64,000 nucleotides of DNA, from assembly GCF_900104635.1 (NCBI RefSeq), contig NZ_FNWC01000006.1:186001-250000 (forward strand). The letters run 5' to 3'. The stretch is from Coprococcus phoceensis. GTDB taxonomy: Bacteria > Bacillota > Clostridia > Lachnospirales > Lachnospiraceae. The notes under the pieces were generated by a model, which saw only the letters and a program-made list of their open reading frames with translations, made no database searches and had not been told where the DNA came from. Position numbers and translations under genes: made by a program. Shown here in pieces: positions 50,521-59,022 of the stretch (positions are counted from its first letter, which is position 1; the number at the start of each line of letters is the position of its first letter).

Positions 50521-51552
50521 ATGAGTAAGACAAAAGAAAAGACGCAGAAAGAGGAGTATCTGCAATGGCATCCTGCGTTTTATGCGACGGCTCAGATTGA
50601 ACTGCAGGAGGAAGCAAAATATCTGATCTTTGAGGATGAGCATCAGCTTTCGACAAAACCAATGTCGATTGATGTGCTTGTAATTAAAAACGAGCAGAAA
50701 CATAAGGTTCAGAAAAATATCGGACGTATTTTTCAAAAGTACAATCTGGTGGAATATAAAAGTCCGACAGATTATATCAGTATAGATACCTTTTATAAGA
50801 TATACGGATATGCGTGTTTTTATAAGTCGGACACCGGTACAACTGACGAGATACCAATCAGTGAAGTGACAATCACGTTATTTGGGTTAGGATATCCAAG
50901 AAAATTGATCAAGCATTTGAGAGAAGTCAGAGGATATCAGGTGGAGAAGCAGGAAGACGGAATTTATTATGTGCGCGGTGATTTTATTCCGATTCAAATT
51001 GTGGTCGGAAGTCAATTATCACCAAAAGAAAATCTTTGGCTGCGTGGTTTGACAAGCAAATTAGAAAGTCAAGAGATGCTGGAAGATTTGGTGAAGGATT
51101 ACAGAAAACACAGCGAGAATACATGGTATCAGTCGGCGATGAATATTATCGTGCGAGCAAATGAAGAGAAATTTATGGAGGATGATAGTATGGTATGTGA
51201 TGCATTGATGGAAATTATGGGGGACAAGTTGGAGCAGAGAATTGAGGAAAAAGTGCAGACAGAAGTGGAGAAGAGGGTACAGGCAAGAGTAGAAGAAAAA
51301 GTACAGGCGGAAGTGGAGAAGAGAGTACAGGCAAGAGTAGAAGAAAAAGTGCAGGCGGAAGTGGAGAAGAGAGTACAGGAAGAAGTAGAGAAGAGAGTAC
51401 AGGAAGAAGTAGAGAAGAGAGTACAGGAAATAGAAGGAATCAACGCTCTATATGCTACGTTAATACAACTTGGAAGACAAGAGGAGATTATGAAAGCAAC
51501 AATTGATGAAAATTACCGGAAAAAATTATTGGAAGAATTTAATATCGGATAA
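50521..51552 (+). CDS. Nuclease-like (Rpn/PD-(D/E)XK type) protein with coiled-coil octad repeats
   Basis: 343 residues. The N-terminal half (about 15-220) has the pattern SIDVLVIKNEQKHKVQKNIG, IFQKYNLVEYKSPTDYISID, which resembles PD-(D/E)XK nucleases of the Rpn/transposase type; E and K in VEYKSP fit the catalytic ExK. Residues about 240-305 are eight octad repeats (EKVQAEVE, KRVQARVE), encoded at 51244-51432. AGAGGAGG precedes the ATG. Its sequence has no known role in RiPP synthesis, so it may be an insertion that split the cluster. Confidence 0.65.
   Translation: MSKTKEKTQKEEYLQWHPAFYATAQIELQEEAKYLIFEDEHQLSTKPMSIDVLVIKNEQKHKVQKNIGRIFQKYNLVEYKSPTDYISIDTFYKIYGYACFYKSDTGTTDEIPISEVTITLFGLGYPRKLIKHLREVRGYQVEKQEDGIYYVRGDFIPIQIVVGSQLSPKENLWLRGLTSKLESQEMLEDLVKDYRKHSENTWYQSAMNIIVRANEEKFMEDDSMVCDALMEIMGDKLEQRIEEKVQTEVEKRVQARVEEKVQAEVEKRVQARVEEKVQAEVEKRVQEEVEKRVQEEVEKRVQEIEGINALYATLIQLGRQEEIMKATIDENYRKKLLEEFNIG
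51244..51432 (+). repeat. 24-bp in-frame tandem repeats coding for a coiled coil
   Basis: About eight imperfect 24-bp units such as GTGGAGAAGAGAGTACAG. Each codes for an octad like AEVEKRVQ or ARVEEKVQ. Later units are nearly identical, pointing to recent expansion. Confidence 0.8.
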
Positions 51553-51588
51553 AAAATATCATAGGAAATCAAGGGATATAAGAGGAAT

Positions 51589-52311
51589 ATGGAAAAGAAA
51601 AGTTTACAGATAAGAGTGGCAGATTTGAGTATTAAGATCAATTACAAATATTCATATATTGAGCGGCAGTGTGAAGCGTGGGCAGATAAAAGCAGGCGGG
51701 CGGCAGATCTGGAAGTAGAGGTTTCAGACGAGGAAATAGAAACGGAATATAAAGAATTTTTGTCGGATGGAGTTACAAGAGGAATGTGTGAAAGTGTGTG
51801 CATTTATCGTTCGATTGCCAAAAAACTGATTGCATTTTCGGCGTTTGTTATGCATGGGGCTGTGATAGAACTGGATGGGAAAGCTTATGTGTTTACAGCA
51901 AAAAGCGGTGTGGGGAAGACAACACATACGAAACTTTGGCTGGAATATTTTGAAGGAAGAGCAAGTTACATCAACGGGGATAAACCGATCATCAGATATA
52001 AAAACGGGAACTGGTATGCATACGGAACGCCGTGGATGGGAAAAGAGAAATTTGGAGCGCCCAAATGTGCGCCAATTCAATCTATCTGCTTTATAGAGCG
52101 TGGTGAGAAAAATGAAATCAGGAATATTGATGATAAAGAAGTTGTGGATCGTTTGTTCCATCAATTGTTTTTGCCTCAAAACCCGGAAACATTGATGCGT
52201 TTCATGGAACTTGTAGATCGTATGGTTCGGGAACTCCCATTTTTTGTATTGAAATGTAATATTTCTTTTGAAGCAGTAGAGGTAGCATATGAAGCTTTGA
52301 AAAATGCATAA
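51589..52311 (+). CDS. HPr-kinase-like protein (SerK/PaeK type)
   Basis: 240 residues. The P-loop FTAKSGVGKTTHTKLWL lies near residue 104, and the catalytic-type Asp in SYINGDKPIIRY near residue 128, both as in HPr kinase. The rest, YGTPWMGKEKFGAPKCAPIQ, is typical of the small kinases found in lasso clusters. In the paeninodin system the homologue PaeK phosphorylates a Ser of the precursor. Here the core has one Ser (core position 10). AGAGGAAT precedes the ATG. It lies directly upstream of pqqD. Confidence 0.82.
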   Translation: MEKKSLQIRVADLSIKINYKYSYIERQCEAWADKSRRAADLEVEVSDEEIETEYKEFLSDGVTRGMCESVCIYRSIAKKLIAFSAFVMHGAVIELDGKAYVFTAKSGVGKTTHTKLWLEYFEGRASYINGDKPIIRYKNGNWYAYGTPWMGKEKFGAPKCAPIQSICFIERGEKNEIRNIDDKEVVDRLFHQLFLPQNPETLMRFMELVDRMVRELPFFVLKCNISFEAVEVAYEALKNA

Positions 52312-52380
52312 TAAGGGGTTGCGCTTGCTATTTTGCAGAAATAGCATCATAATAGAAAAAAGAGATTGGAGGACAAAAAG

Positions 52381-52647
52381 ATGAGAGTAAAAGAAGGATT
52401 TTTAAAACGTCAAGTTGGAGATCGTGCAGTTGTTGTGCCGGTTGGAGAGGCTGCGAAAGCATTTCATGGAATGATTAATTTGAATGAGACGGGCGGAGAG
52501 TTATGGGATCTCTTGAAAGAGGAGACTGATGAGGGGAAAATGCTGCAGTCCATGATGGAAATGTATGAAATTGAATACGAACAGGCAAAGAAAAGTTTGG
52601 ATGCCTTTTTGGCTAAATTAAGAGAAGTGGGAGTTTTGGAAGAATAA
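52381..52647 (+). CDS. PqqD-family RiPP recognition protein
   Basis: 88 residues. The PqqD fold, called the RiPP recognition element, binds leader peptides. Typical positions are visible: GFLKRQVGDRAVVVPVGEAA, INLNETGGELWDLLKEETDE and a final helix FLAKLREVGVLEE. In lasso clusters this corresponds to the B1 protein, normally partnered with a B2 protease. No B2 gene is near. The ATG at 52381 is 7 bases after GGAGGA. It is followed 2 bp later by the ABC exporter. Confidence 0.88.
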   Translation: MRVKEGFLKRQVGDRAVVVPVGEAAKAFHGMINLNETGGELWDLLKEETDEGKMLQSMMEMYEIEYEQAKKSLDAFLAKLREVGVLEE

Positions 52648-52649
52648 AG

Positions 52650-54326
52650 ATGGAAAAGAAAAAAATATCCTCTCTTCAATGGATATATAGTTATAGTAGG
52701 AGTTCGTTAGGATGGATTCTTTTGTTGGCAGTATTTAGCGGACTGATTGCGGGAAGTTTCATTTTGCTTGCGCTGGTGTCAAGCTGCCTTCTTGATATTG
52801 CAACCGGAAGCAGAGAAGGAAGTGTGTGGCTTCAAGTGCTTTTTCTTGTTATGCTGATTTTATTGCAGGCAGTTCTGAACATTGCAAGCAGTAATCTGAG
52901 AATTCGTGTCACTACTAAAATTGAGATGCGTATCAAACAAGGTGTTTTTTCTATGATTTTGAAAAAACAATATCAGGAAGTCAGTAAAATCCATTCCGGG
53001 GAGATACTTAATCGATTGACAAGTGATGTAGATATTGTGGTCGGTGGAGTTGTGTCATTGATTCCGCAAGCTATTTCTATGCTGACGAAAATTGCGGCGG
53101 GCTTATTTGTTTTGTTTTCTATTGATGCGCGTTTTACAGGATTGGTGCTTTTGATTGGCGGGCTTGTCTGTGTATTCAGCAGAATTTACAGCAGACATTT
53201 CAAGTATTTGCATAAAGAAGTGCAAAGGACGAATGGCATTGTGCGTTCCTATATGCAGGAGTGTTTGGAGAACTTGATTGTTATTAAATCTTTTGTGAAT
53301 GAGCATGCTGTTGGTGGTAAATTGGATGAATTTCAAAAGGATAATTATAAAGTGCGGATTAAAAGAAATACAATCAGTAATCTGGCAAATACGATGGTAT
53401 ATGTGTTGTTCACAGCAGGGTATTATGCAGCGCTTGCGTGGGGAGCATTACAAATCTCTGTTGGAACCATGACATTTGGTACGTTGACTGCGTTTTTACA
53501 GATTATTCAACAGATCAAAGCACCATTTCGAAACGTTTCCGGCTTAATACCTCAATATTACAGTATGCAGGCTTCAGCAGAACGACTTATGGAGTTGGAA
53601 GCGATGGCGGATGAGCAGGCGGAGTCAAAAATTTTGGATGCCCAAAAGTTCTATAAGGAGTTTCATGCGATTGTGGCAGAGAAAGTTACTTTTTCATATG
53701 CGGGTGGTGAACCTGTTCTCGAAAATACGTCTCTGCGTGTGCAGAAAGGAGATTTGATTGCAATCGTAGGCGAGTCGGGGATTGGAAAAAGCACGCTTAT
53801 GAAGCTGCTTTTGCATCTGATGCCTTGCGACAGTGGTAAGTTGTATTTTGAAACTGAATGCGGCAAAGTGGAGATTGATGCGGGAACGCGAACTGTATTC
53901 TCTTATGTTCCGCAAGGGAATATGATTATGTCAGGAACAATACGGGAAAATATTACATTCTGTAATCCGAAAGTGACGGATGAAGAAATTCAAAGAGCTG
54001 CAAGGGCAGCTTGCATATGGGATTATATTGAAACATTGCCAAATGGACTGGATACTGTTTTATCGGAGCGTGGAGAAGGTCTTTCTATGGGACAGATTCA
54101 ACGGATTGCGATAGCACGTGCGATTTTGGATGATGCCCCAATTCTTTTGTTGGATGAGTGCACTGCATCTTTGGATAAAGAGACAGAATGGAATGTACTG
54201 CAGAATTTGAAAAAGATGAATACAAAGACAATTATTTGTATTTCTCACACTGCGGCTGGAGTACAGTGCTGTGATCGGGCAGTGCGGATTGAAAATAGAA
54301 AGTTTAAAGAGGTGGATTATGAGTAG
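52650..54326 (+). CDS. ABC exporter with fused membrane and ATPase domains
   Basis: 558 residues. Six membrane helices (about 15-310) precede the ATPase: Walker A AIVGESGIGKSTLMKLLL, Q loop PQGNMIMSG, signature LSMGQIQRIAIARAI, Walker B ILLLDECTASLDKE. The signature has Met in place of the first Gly of LSGGQ. There is no N-terminal peptidase domain, so leader removal must be done by another protein. The half-transporter should act as a homodimer and export the RiPP. Its start lies 2 bp after pqqD, and it overlaps the nucleotidyltransferase gene by 8 bases. Confidence 0.92.
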   Translation: MEKKKISSLQWIYSYSRSSLGWILLLAVFSGLIAGSFILLALVSSCLLDIATGSREGSVWLQVLFLVMLILLQAVLNIASSNLRIRVTTKIEMRIKQGVFSMILKKQYQEVSKIHSGEILNRLTSDVDIVVGGVVSLIPQAISMLTKIAAGLFVLFSIDARFTGLVLLIGGLVCVFSRIYSRHFKYLHKEVQRTNGIVRSYMQECLENLIVIKSFVNEHAVGGKLDEFQKDNYKVRIKRNTISNLANTMVYVLFTAGYYAALAWGALQISVGTMTFGTLTAFLQIIQQIKAPFRNVSGLIPQYYSMQASAERLMELEAMADEQAESKILDAQKFYKEFHAIVAEKVTFSYAGGEPVLENTSLRVQKGDLIAIVGESGIGKSTLMKLLLHLMPCDSGKLYFETECGKVEIDAGTRTVFSYVPQGNMIMSGTIRENITFCNPKVTDEEIQRAARAACIWDYIETLPNGLDTVLSERGEGLSMGQIQRIAIARAILDDAPILLLDECTASLDKETEWNVLQNLKKMNTKTIICISHTAAGVQCCDRAVRIENRKFKEVDYE

Positions 54327-55488
54327 AGCAGAAGCGTGCAGATACCTGTTTGAAATTATACGATATAGTCTTGCCGGAGGGGAAGTGCCAACGATACATG
54401 AGGGCGTGGACTGGGAAAAGCTATATCGAATTTGTAAATTTCACAAGATTGAGGCGGTTGTGGCTCATGGAATAGATAAGATTTCGGGAAAGGAACAAAT
54501 TCCTCAGGAGGTTCGAAAAAAGTATGAGCAGGCATGGCAGATGGAAACTGCAAGAGATACGGTACAACATTTTTCTTTAGAGGAGCTTTTGCAGGCTTTT
54601 GAGGCGAATGGTATTTATTGTATTCCCTTGAAAGGAATTTTTTTAAAGCAATGTTATCCAAAGACAGATCTGCGAATGATGGCGGATCTTGATCTTTTGT
54701 TTCGACTGGAGCAGGAAAAGGAAGTAGAAGAGATTCTGCAGCAACTTGGATATTATTGTGATCATCGGGACGATCACCATCATGTGTATTTCCGAAAGCC
54801 GTTTATGAATATTGAGATGCACTATTGTCTGGTGGGACAGAACAGCCAGTTTGCTTCGTATTATAAAAATCCTTGGGAGAAAGCAAAACCAGAGAAAGGG
54901 AAAAAATATATACAGCAATACAGCTGGGAGGATTTTTATGTCTATGTGATTGTTCATATGGCCAAACATTTTCAAAATGGCGGAAGTGGAATTCGCTCCA
55001 TTGTTGATATTTGGCAGTTTGAGAAGAAAATGAAAGATCAGATGGATTGGGATTATGTTGAAACGGAACTTGCTAAAGTAGGTCTGAAAGCGTTTTTACA
55101 TCATATGGAGAAACTTGCGAATATTTGGTTTGAAAAAGGGCAAAGCGATGCGTTCTATGACCAGCTGACAGAATTGATGGTTGATAGCGGAATTTATGGG
55201 ACTATGGAAAACTATTGGATTCAAAATGTGGCGTCTTCCGATAGAAAAGTGTGGATAGGACAGGTGAAGGTATGGCTTACTGCGATTTTTCTTCCGTATG
55301 AAACGATTAAATTGCAGTATAAATATTTAGAAAAGTATCCGATATTCCTTCCGGTTGCGTGGATACAAAGAATTTTCAGAACCTGTTTCAAAAGAAAAGG
55401 GAGAGCAGGGAAGGTACTGGCAGAACAAAAAACAGATTTTTCGAAGGTACGCAAGAGACAGGATGTGTTTGAAAAGCTTGATTTATGA
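54319..55488 (+). CDS. Nucleotidyltransferase-family protein of the RiPP locus
   Basis: 389 residues. The NTP_transf_5-type motif is LKGIFLKQCYPKTDLRMMAD followed by LDLLF, where the Asp pair (DLRMMADLD) would bind metal. A later DDHHHVYFRKPFMNIEMHYC segment fits the family. Such genes accompany paeninodin-type clusters, but their role there is undetermined; transfer of a nucleotide or sugar to the peptide is a guess. AAGAGGTGG precedes the ATG at 54319. It is the last gene of the unit. Confidence 0.83.
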   Translation: MSRAEACRYLFEIIRYSLAGGEVPTIHEGVDWEKLYRICKFHKIEAVVAHGIDKISGKEQIPQEVRKKYEQAWQMETARDTVQHFSLEELLQAFEANGIYCIPLKGIFLKQCYPKTDLRMMADLDLLFRLEQEKEVEEILQQLGYYCDHRDDHHHVYFRKPFMNIEMHYCLVGQNSQFASYYKNPWEKAKPEKGKKYIQQYSWEDFYVYVIVHMAKHFQNGGSGIRSIVDIWQFEKKMKDQMDWDYVETELAKVGLKAFLHHMEKLANIWFEKGQSDAFYDQLTELMVDSGIYGTMENYWIQNVASSDRKVWIGQVKVWLTAIFLPYETIKLQYKYLEKYPIFLPVAWIQRIFRTCFKRKGRAGKVLAEQKTDFSKVRKRQDVFEKLDL

Positions 55489-55579
55489 GTATATATTTTC
55501 TTGAAAATATAAAATATTCAGATAATTAAATGGCACATATATAAAAATGGAAAAATATAAATATTTTAGAAAAATAGTA

Positions 55580-55608
55580 TTGACAAATAAAGACTGTGGT
55601 GTTATTAT
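55580..55608 (+). promoter_or_regulatory. Promoter of the broken small gene
   Basis: TTGACA (55580-55585), 17-bp spacer, TATTAT (55603-55608). The rest of 55489-55848 is AT-rich with nothing else recognisable. Confidence 0.65.
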
Positions 55609-55848
55609 AAACTCAACAAAACAAAAGAGATTCAGAAAACAAAAAGGTTTCTAAAAGAAGAATTTCTGAAAGTAAAATTTAATATTCTCAAGTAAGAAAG
55701 AATTTTGAAATCCGTTTTATATCTGACGAGAAAGGAAATAAAAAGAGGGGTGAAAAGAGAATCTGAGATGGGAATTAGGATTTTTAAGTAAGAAAGCTTG
55801 AAAGAAACAGATTTTCTGAAAATAGGAGAAAGAAGGAGGCTTAGTCCA

Positions 55849-56019
55849 ATGGATAGTTCGGAATTTACAATTCAATATGTTGGTGGTATGGCAAATGTAA
55901 GAACCTGTGATGAAAGCCTTTACCATAGAGTATAATCCAGAGAAAGAGAGCAAGTAGAAGAATTTATTCGGAGAGTAGAACATCTGGAGCAGAAGATTAA
56001 ATATTTGCAGACATATTGA
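55849..56019 (+). pseudogene. Small gene interrupted by an in-frame TAA
   Basis: AGAAGGAGGC lies 8 bases before an ATG at 55849. The first 28 codons (MDSSEFTIQYVGGMANVRTC to YHRV) end in TAA at 55933-55935. The same frame then continues for 27 more sense codons with a helical sequence, SREREQVEEFIRRVEHLEQK to LQTY, and stops at 56017-56019. Loss of a CAA codon by one base change is the simplest explanation. The product would be a 56-residue protein of unknown function. It has its own promoter at 55580. Confidence 0.6.
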
Positions 56020-56214
56020 AAAGAGGAATACCACATAGCTTCAAAGCAGTTATAAGATGTGTAAAGAAACATCAGAAAAACAGATTAGGATTAGAGAATA
56101 AGAATAATCGAAACTTTGAGTTATAAATTGCATATAAAGTGAAAAAAGGCAACAGGTTTTATAATTGATATATTCCTCCGAAATAATAAATAAAAAAATA
56201 ACAATAAAATACAG

Positions 56215-56256
56215 AATAAGGTTATCTTATAGAAGTTTAAGATAACCTTATTTTTA
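56215..56256 (+). terminator. Strong 15-bp terminator
   Basis: AATAAGGTTATCTTA (56215-56229) pairs with TAAGATAACCTTATT (56238-56252), followed by TTT. Confidence 0.92.
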
Positions 56257-56277
56257 TTACGTTTTTGTTACATCTTT

Positions 56278-56306
56278 TTGACATTGGTTATCTCCTGTGA
56301 TAAAAT
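56278..56306 (+). promoter_or_regulatory. Promoter of the TPR/ATPase gene
   Basis: TTGACA (56278-56283), 17-bp spacer, TAAAAT (56301-56306). Confidence 0.85.
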
Positions 56307-56377
56307 AAAACAGAATATAGAAAGCTAAAATTCGACTAGATAGAAAGGTCATAGAAATAATAATAGGGGTGAATACT

Positions 56378-58927
56378 TTGGATAAATACGAATATCGAGT
56401 AAGAACAGAGCAGATGCTTGAGTATATGGAACAAAAATCATATAAAAAAGCGATGGAGATAGCAGACAGTATCGATTGGCGTAAGGCTAAGAATGCAGCG
56501 ATGCTTTGTACAGCAAGTGAGATTTATGAGTATAATGGAGAATATGAGAAGAGTAGGGAGATTTTATTTATAGCATATGACAGAGCTCCGGGAAGCAGAA
56601 AGATTGTATATCGTCTTGGAACACTGGCATTAAAATTGAACGATGTAAGAGAGGCAACAGACTGTTATGAAGAGTTTATTGCCATGGCTCCAAAAGATCC
56701 GAATCAATATATTTTGAGATATAAGATTTTGAAAAGCCAAAATGCACCGTTATCACAGCAGATTGAAGCGTTGGAAGAGTTTAAAAAAGCCGAGTATGTG
56801 GAAAAATGGGCATATGAATTGGCGAAATTGTACCACGAAGCGGGTATGGTGGCGGAATGCCTGGAAGAATGTGATGATTTAATTCTATGGTTCAGTGAAG
56901 GAAAGTATGTATATCAGGCTATGGAATTAAAGATGAAATATAAACCTTTGACACCTTTGCAGCAGGAGAAATATAATCATAGAAATGATGAAAAGAAACC
57001 AGTAAAAAAGGTGGAGCCAGTTGCCGAAAAGAAAGAAGAGAAAGTTGAAAATGTGGAAGAACCGACTGTGGAAATGAAAGTTGATGAAGTGAATGCAGCG
57101 ATTTCACTAGAGAATACAACGAAAGTGGAAGCAGTTTCTGCAGAAGAAGCAGAAAAAATAGAAGAGACACCGGTAGCAGAAGAAGAGTCAGTTGAGGAAG
57201 AGGCAGAGACTATCGAGGAGGCTCCAGCAGAGGAAGAGGCAGAGACTATCGAGGAAGCCCCAGCAGAGGAAGAGGCAGAGACTATCGAAGAAACTCCAGC
57301 AGAGGAAGAGACAGAGATTATCGAAGAAGCTCCAGCAGAGGAAGAGGCAGAGACTATCGAGGAAGCCCCAGCAGAGGAAGAGACAGACATTATCGAGGAA
57401 GTACCAGCAGAGGAAGAGGCGGAAGCAAGCGAGGAGCCACAAGTGCTGGATGAAACAGAAGATGAAGATGTGAGCAAAGAAATTTTTTCTCAAAGTTCTA
57501 AAATGAGCGTGGAAGAGATTCTACAGAATTGGGAAGAGAAACAAAAAGAAAATGCTCAATTAATTCAAGAAGAACAAGAAAGAGCAAGACGGGACAAAGA
57601 GAAACTGGAATCTCAAAAAGTGGAAGAAGAAAGTATTCTTCCAGATGATATCAGACAGTTGATGGAAGAACTGGAAGCTGAAGCGGCTGAGATTAAGCAG
57701 AATAAGGCAAGGCGCGAGAAAGTGGAAGTGCCGGAGGAAGAAGCTGTTGAACCATTGGAAACAATGGAGGAAGAAACAGTCGAAACAGTGGAAACGAAGG
57801 AAGAGGAACCAATCGAGGAATCGGCAGAAGAATCAGTTCAGGAAGAAGAGAAAGCAGAACCAGAAGAAGTAGAGGAAGATCCGTTTGATGAAGAAAGTTT
57901 TGACGAGGAAGCTTTTGAAGAAGTAGAATCAGAAGATTTTGAAGAGATTGAAGAAATCGAAGAGATTGAGGAATCAGAAGGAATTAAGCTTGGAGACACA
58001 CAAGCGATTGCAATTTCTGCCAAAGCTTTGATGAATGACACAGTAGTAGAGGAGCCTTTGGAAAAAGAAGAACAGAGACGTCCGGAGCCGTCTTCACCAT
58101 TTGATACTGCTTTTATCGTGCAGGGACGCTATGATCTGGAAGCGCAAAGTGAGATTGGAATTAAAGCGGGTCTGACAGAAGAACAGAAAAAATTATTCTC
58201 TTATTTTGTTCCTGTTCACGGCATGAGTGAGCAGATTGTAGATGTATTGGAGAACGACAAGAGATGCAGAACGAGATATGGAACATCTCGAACAGCCAAC
58301 TTGCTTGTTGTAGGGCGCAAAGGCTCTGGAAAGACAGTTTTGGCGGTAGACATTGTGAAGGCAATTCAAAAGAACAGAAAGCTGAAACAAGGGAAAGTTG
58401 GAATTGTCACAGCGGAATCATTGAATAAGAAAGATGTTTCACATATTATTGAGAAGCTGCATGGTGGAGCGATTATCATTGAGCGTGCATCGAAACTGAA
58501 TAAAAAGACAGTTTTAGAGCTGAATGATCTTATGGAAGAACAGACTGGAGAATTACTTGTAGTTTTAGAGGAAGAGCGCAGACCACTTGATAAGATGTTG
58601 GCATTATATCCGGACTTTAAGAAAAAATTTACGTCCAGATTGGAACTGCCGGTATTTATCAATGATGAGCTGGTAACATTCGCTCAGACTTATGCAAAAG
58701 AAAATGGATATAAGATTGATGAGATGGGAATTTTGGCATTATATAGCAGGATTGATCTTATGCAAAGAGAAGAGAGCATTGTTACAGTTGCGGATGTAAA
58801 AGAAATCATGGATGATGCGATTGCACATTCTCAGAAAATGACATTTAAACGTTTCCTAAAGAAATTATTTGGTAAGAAGAAAAACAAGTCTTCAAGAATT
58901 GTTTTGCAGGAACAGGATTTTAGATAA
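56378..58927 (+). CDS. TPR protein with acidic repeats and a C-terminal ATPase domain
   Basis: 849 residues. Residues about 1-195 are helical TPR-like repeats (YEYNGEYEKSREILFIAYDR, ALKLNDVREATDCYEEFIAM). Residues about 270-590 are extremely acidic, including seven 12-residue repeats. Residues about 610-849 contain a P-loop VVGRKGSGKTVLAVDIVKAI and a following AAA-like core (GGAIIIERASKLNKKTVLEL, ELLVVLEEERRPLDKML), ending in a basic tail (KRFLKKLFGKKKNKSSR). The combination suggests a scaffold with a regulated ATPase; the role is unknown. The start is taken as TTG at 56378, 6 bases after AGGGGTG; a GTG at 56369 overlaps that site. Confidence 0.82.
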   Translation: MDKYEYRVRTEQMLEYMEQKSYKKAMEIADSIDWRKAKNAAMLCTASEIYEYNGEYEKSREILFIAYDRAPGSRKIVYRLGTLALKLNDVREATDCYEEFIAMAPKDPNQYILRYKILKSQNAPLSQQIEALEEFKKAEYVEKWAYELAKLYHEAGMVAECLEECDDLILWFSEGKYVYQAMELKMKYKPLTPLQQEKYNHRNDEKKPVKKVEPVAEKKEEKVENVEEPTVEMKVDEVNAAISLENTTKVEAVSAEEAEKIEETPVAEEESVEEEAETIEEAPAEEEAETIEEAPAEEEAETIEETPAEEETEIIEEAPAEEEAETIEEAPAEEETDIIEEVPAEEEAEASEEPQVLDETEDEDVSKEIFSQSSKMSVEEILQNWEEKQKENAQLIQEEQERARRDKEKLESQKVEEESILPDDIRQLMEELEAEAAEIKQNKARREKVEVPEEEAVEPLETMEEETVETVETKEEEPIEESAEESVQEEEKAEPEEVEEDPFDEESFDEEAFEEVESEDFEEIEEIEEIEESEGIKLGDTQAIAISAKALMNDTVVEEPLEKEEQRRPEPSSPFDTAFIVQGRYDLEAQSEIGIKAGLTEEQKKLFSYFVPVHGMSEQIVDVLENDKRCRTRYGTSRTANLLVVGRKGSGKTVLAVDIVKAIQKNRKLKQGKVGIVTAESLNKKDVSHIIEKLHGGAIIIERASKLNKKTVLELNDLMEEQTGELLVVLEEERRPLDKMLALYPDFKKKFTSRLELPVFINDELVTFAQTYAKENGYKIDEMGILALYSRIDLMQREESIVTVADVKEIMDDAIAHSQKMTFKRFLKKLFGKKKNKSSRIVLQEQDFR
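57194..57445 (+). repeat. Seven 36-bp in-frame tandem repeats
   Basis: Seven units coding EEEAETIEEAPA or close variants. Several units differ by only one or two bases, so copy number is likely to vary between strains. Confidence 0.9.
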
Positions 58928-58931
58928 TAAG

Positions 58932-58967
58932 AAGAAAGAGTTTTGGTGACAAAACTCTTTCTTTTTA
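58932..58967 (+). terminator. Intrinsic terminator after the TPR/ATPase gene
   Basis: AGAAAGAGTTTTG (58933-58945) pairs with CAAAACTCTTTCT (58950-58962), followed by TTTT. Confidence 0.92.
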
Positions 58968-59022
58968 TGTGTGGCTAAAGTATAATAGACGTATATACCA
59001 AATAAACTGGGAAGGTGAAAGT

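Noticed and set aside
51244..51432. 24-bp repeats that could suggest a minisatellite or CRISPR
   Set aside because: They are in-frame coiled-coil codons without spacers.
49648..55488. Complete lasso peptide cluster
   Set aside because: No asparagine-synthetase-like cyclase and no B2 protease can be found, so the product cannot be called a lasso peptide.
57194..57445. Regular 36-bp repeats that could suggest a CRISPR array
   Set aside because: The units are tandem without spacers and keep one reading frame in a long gene.
56977..57477. Long minus-strand Ser/Ala-rich reading frame
   Set aside because: It is the antisense of the acidic repeats; no start signal and no family.
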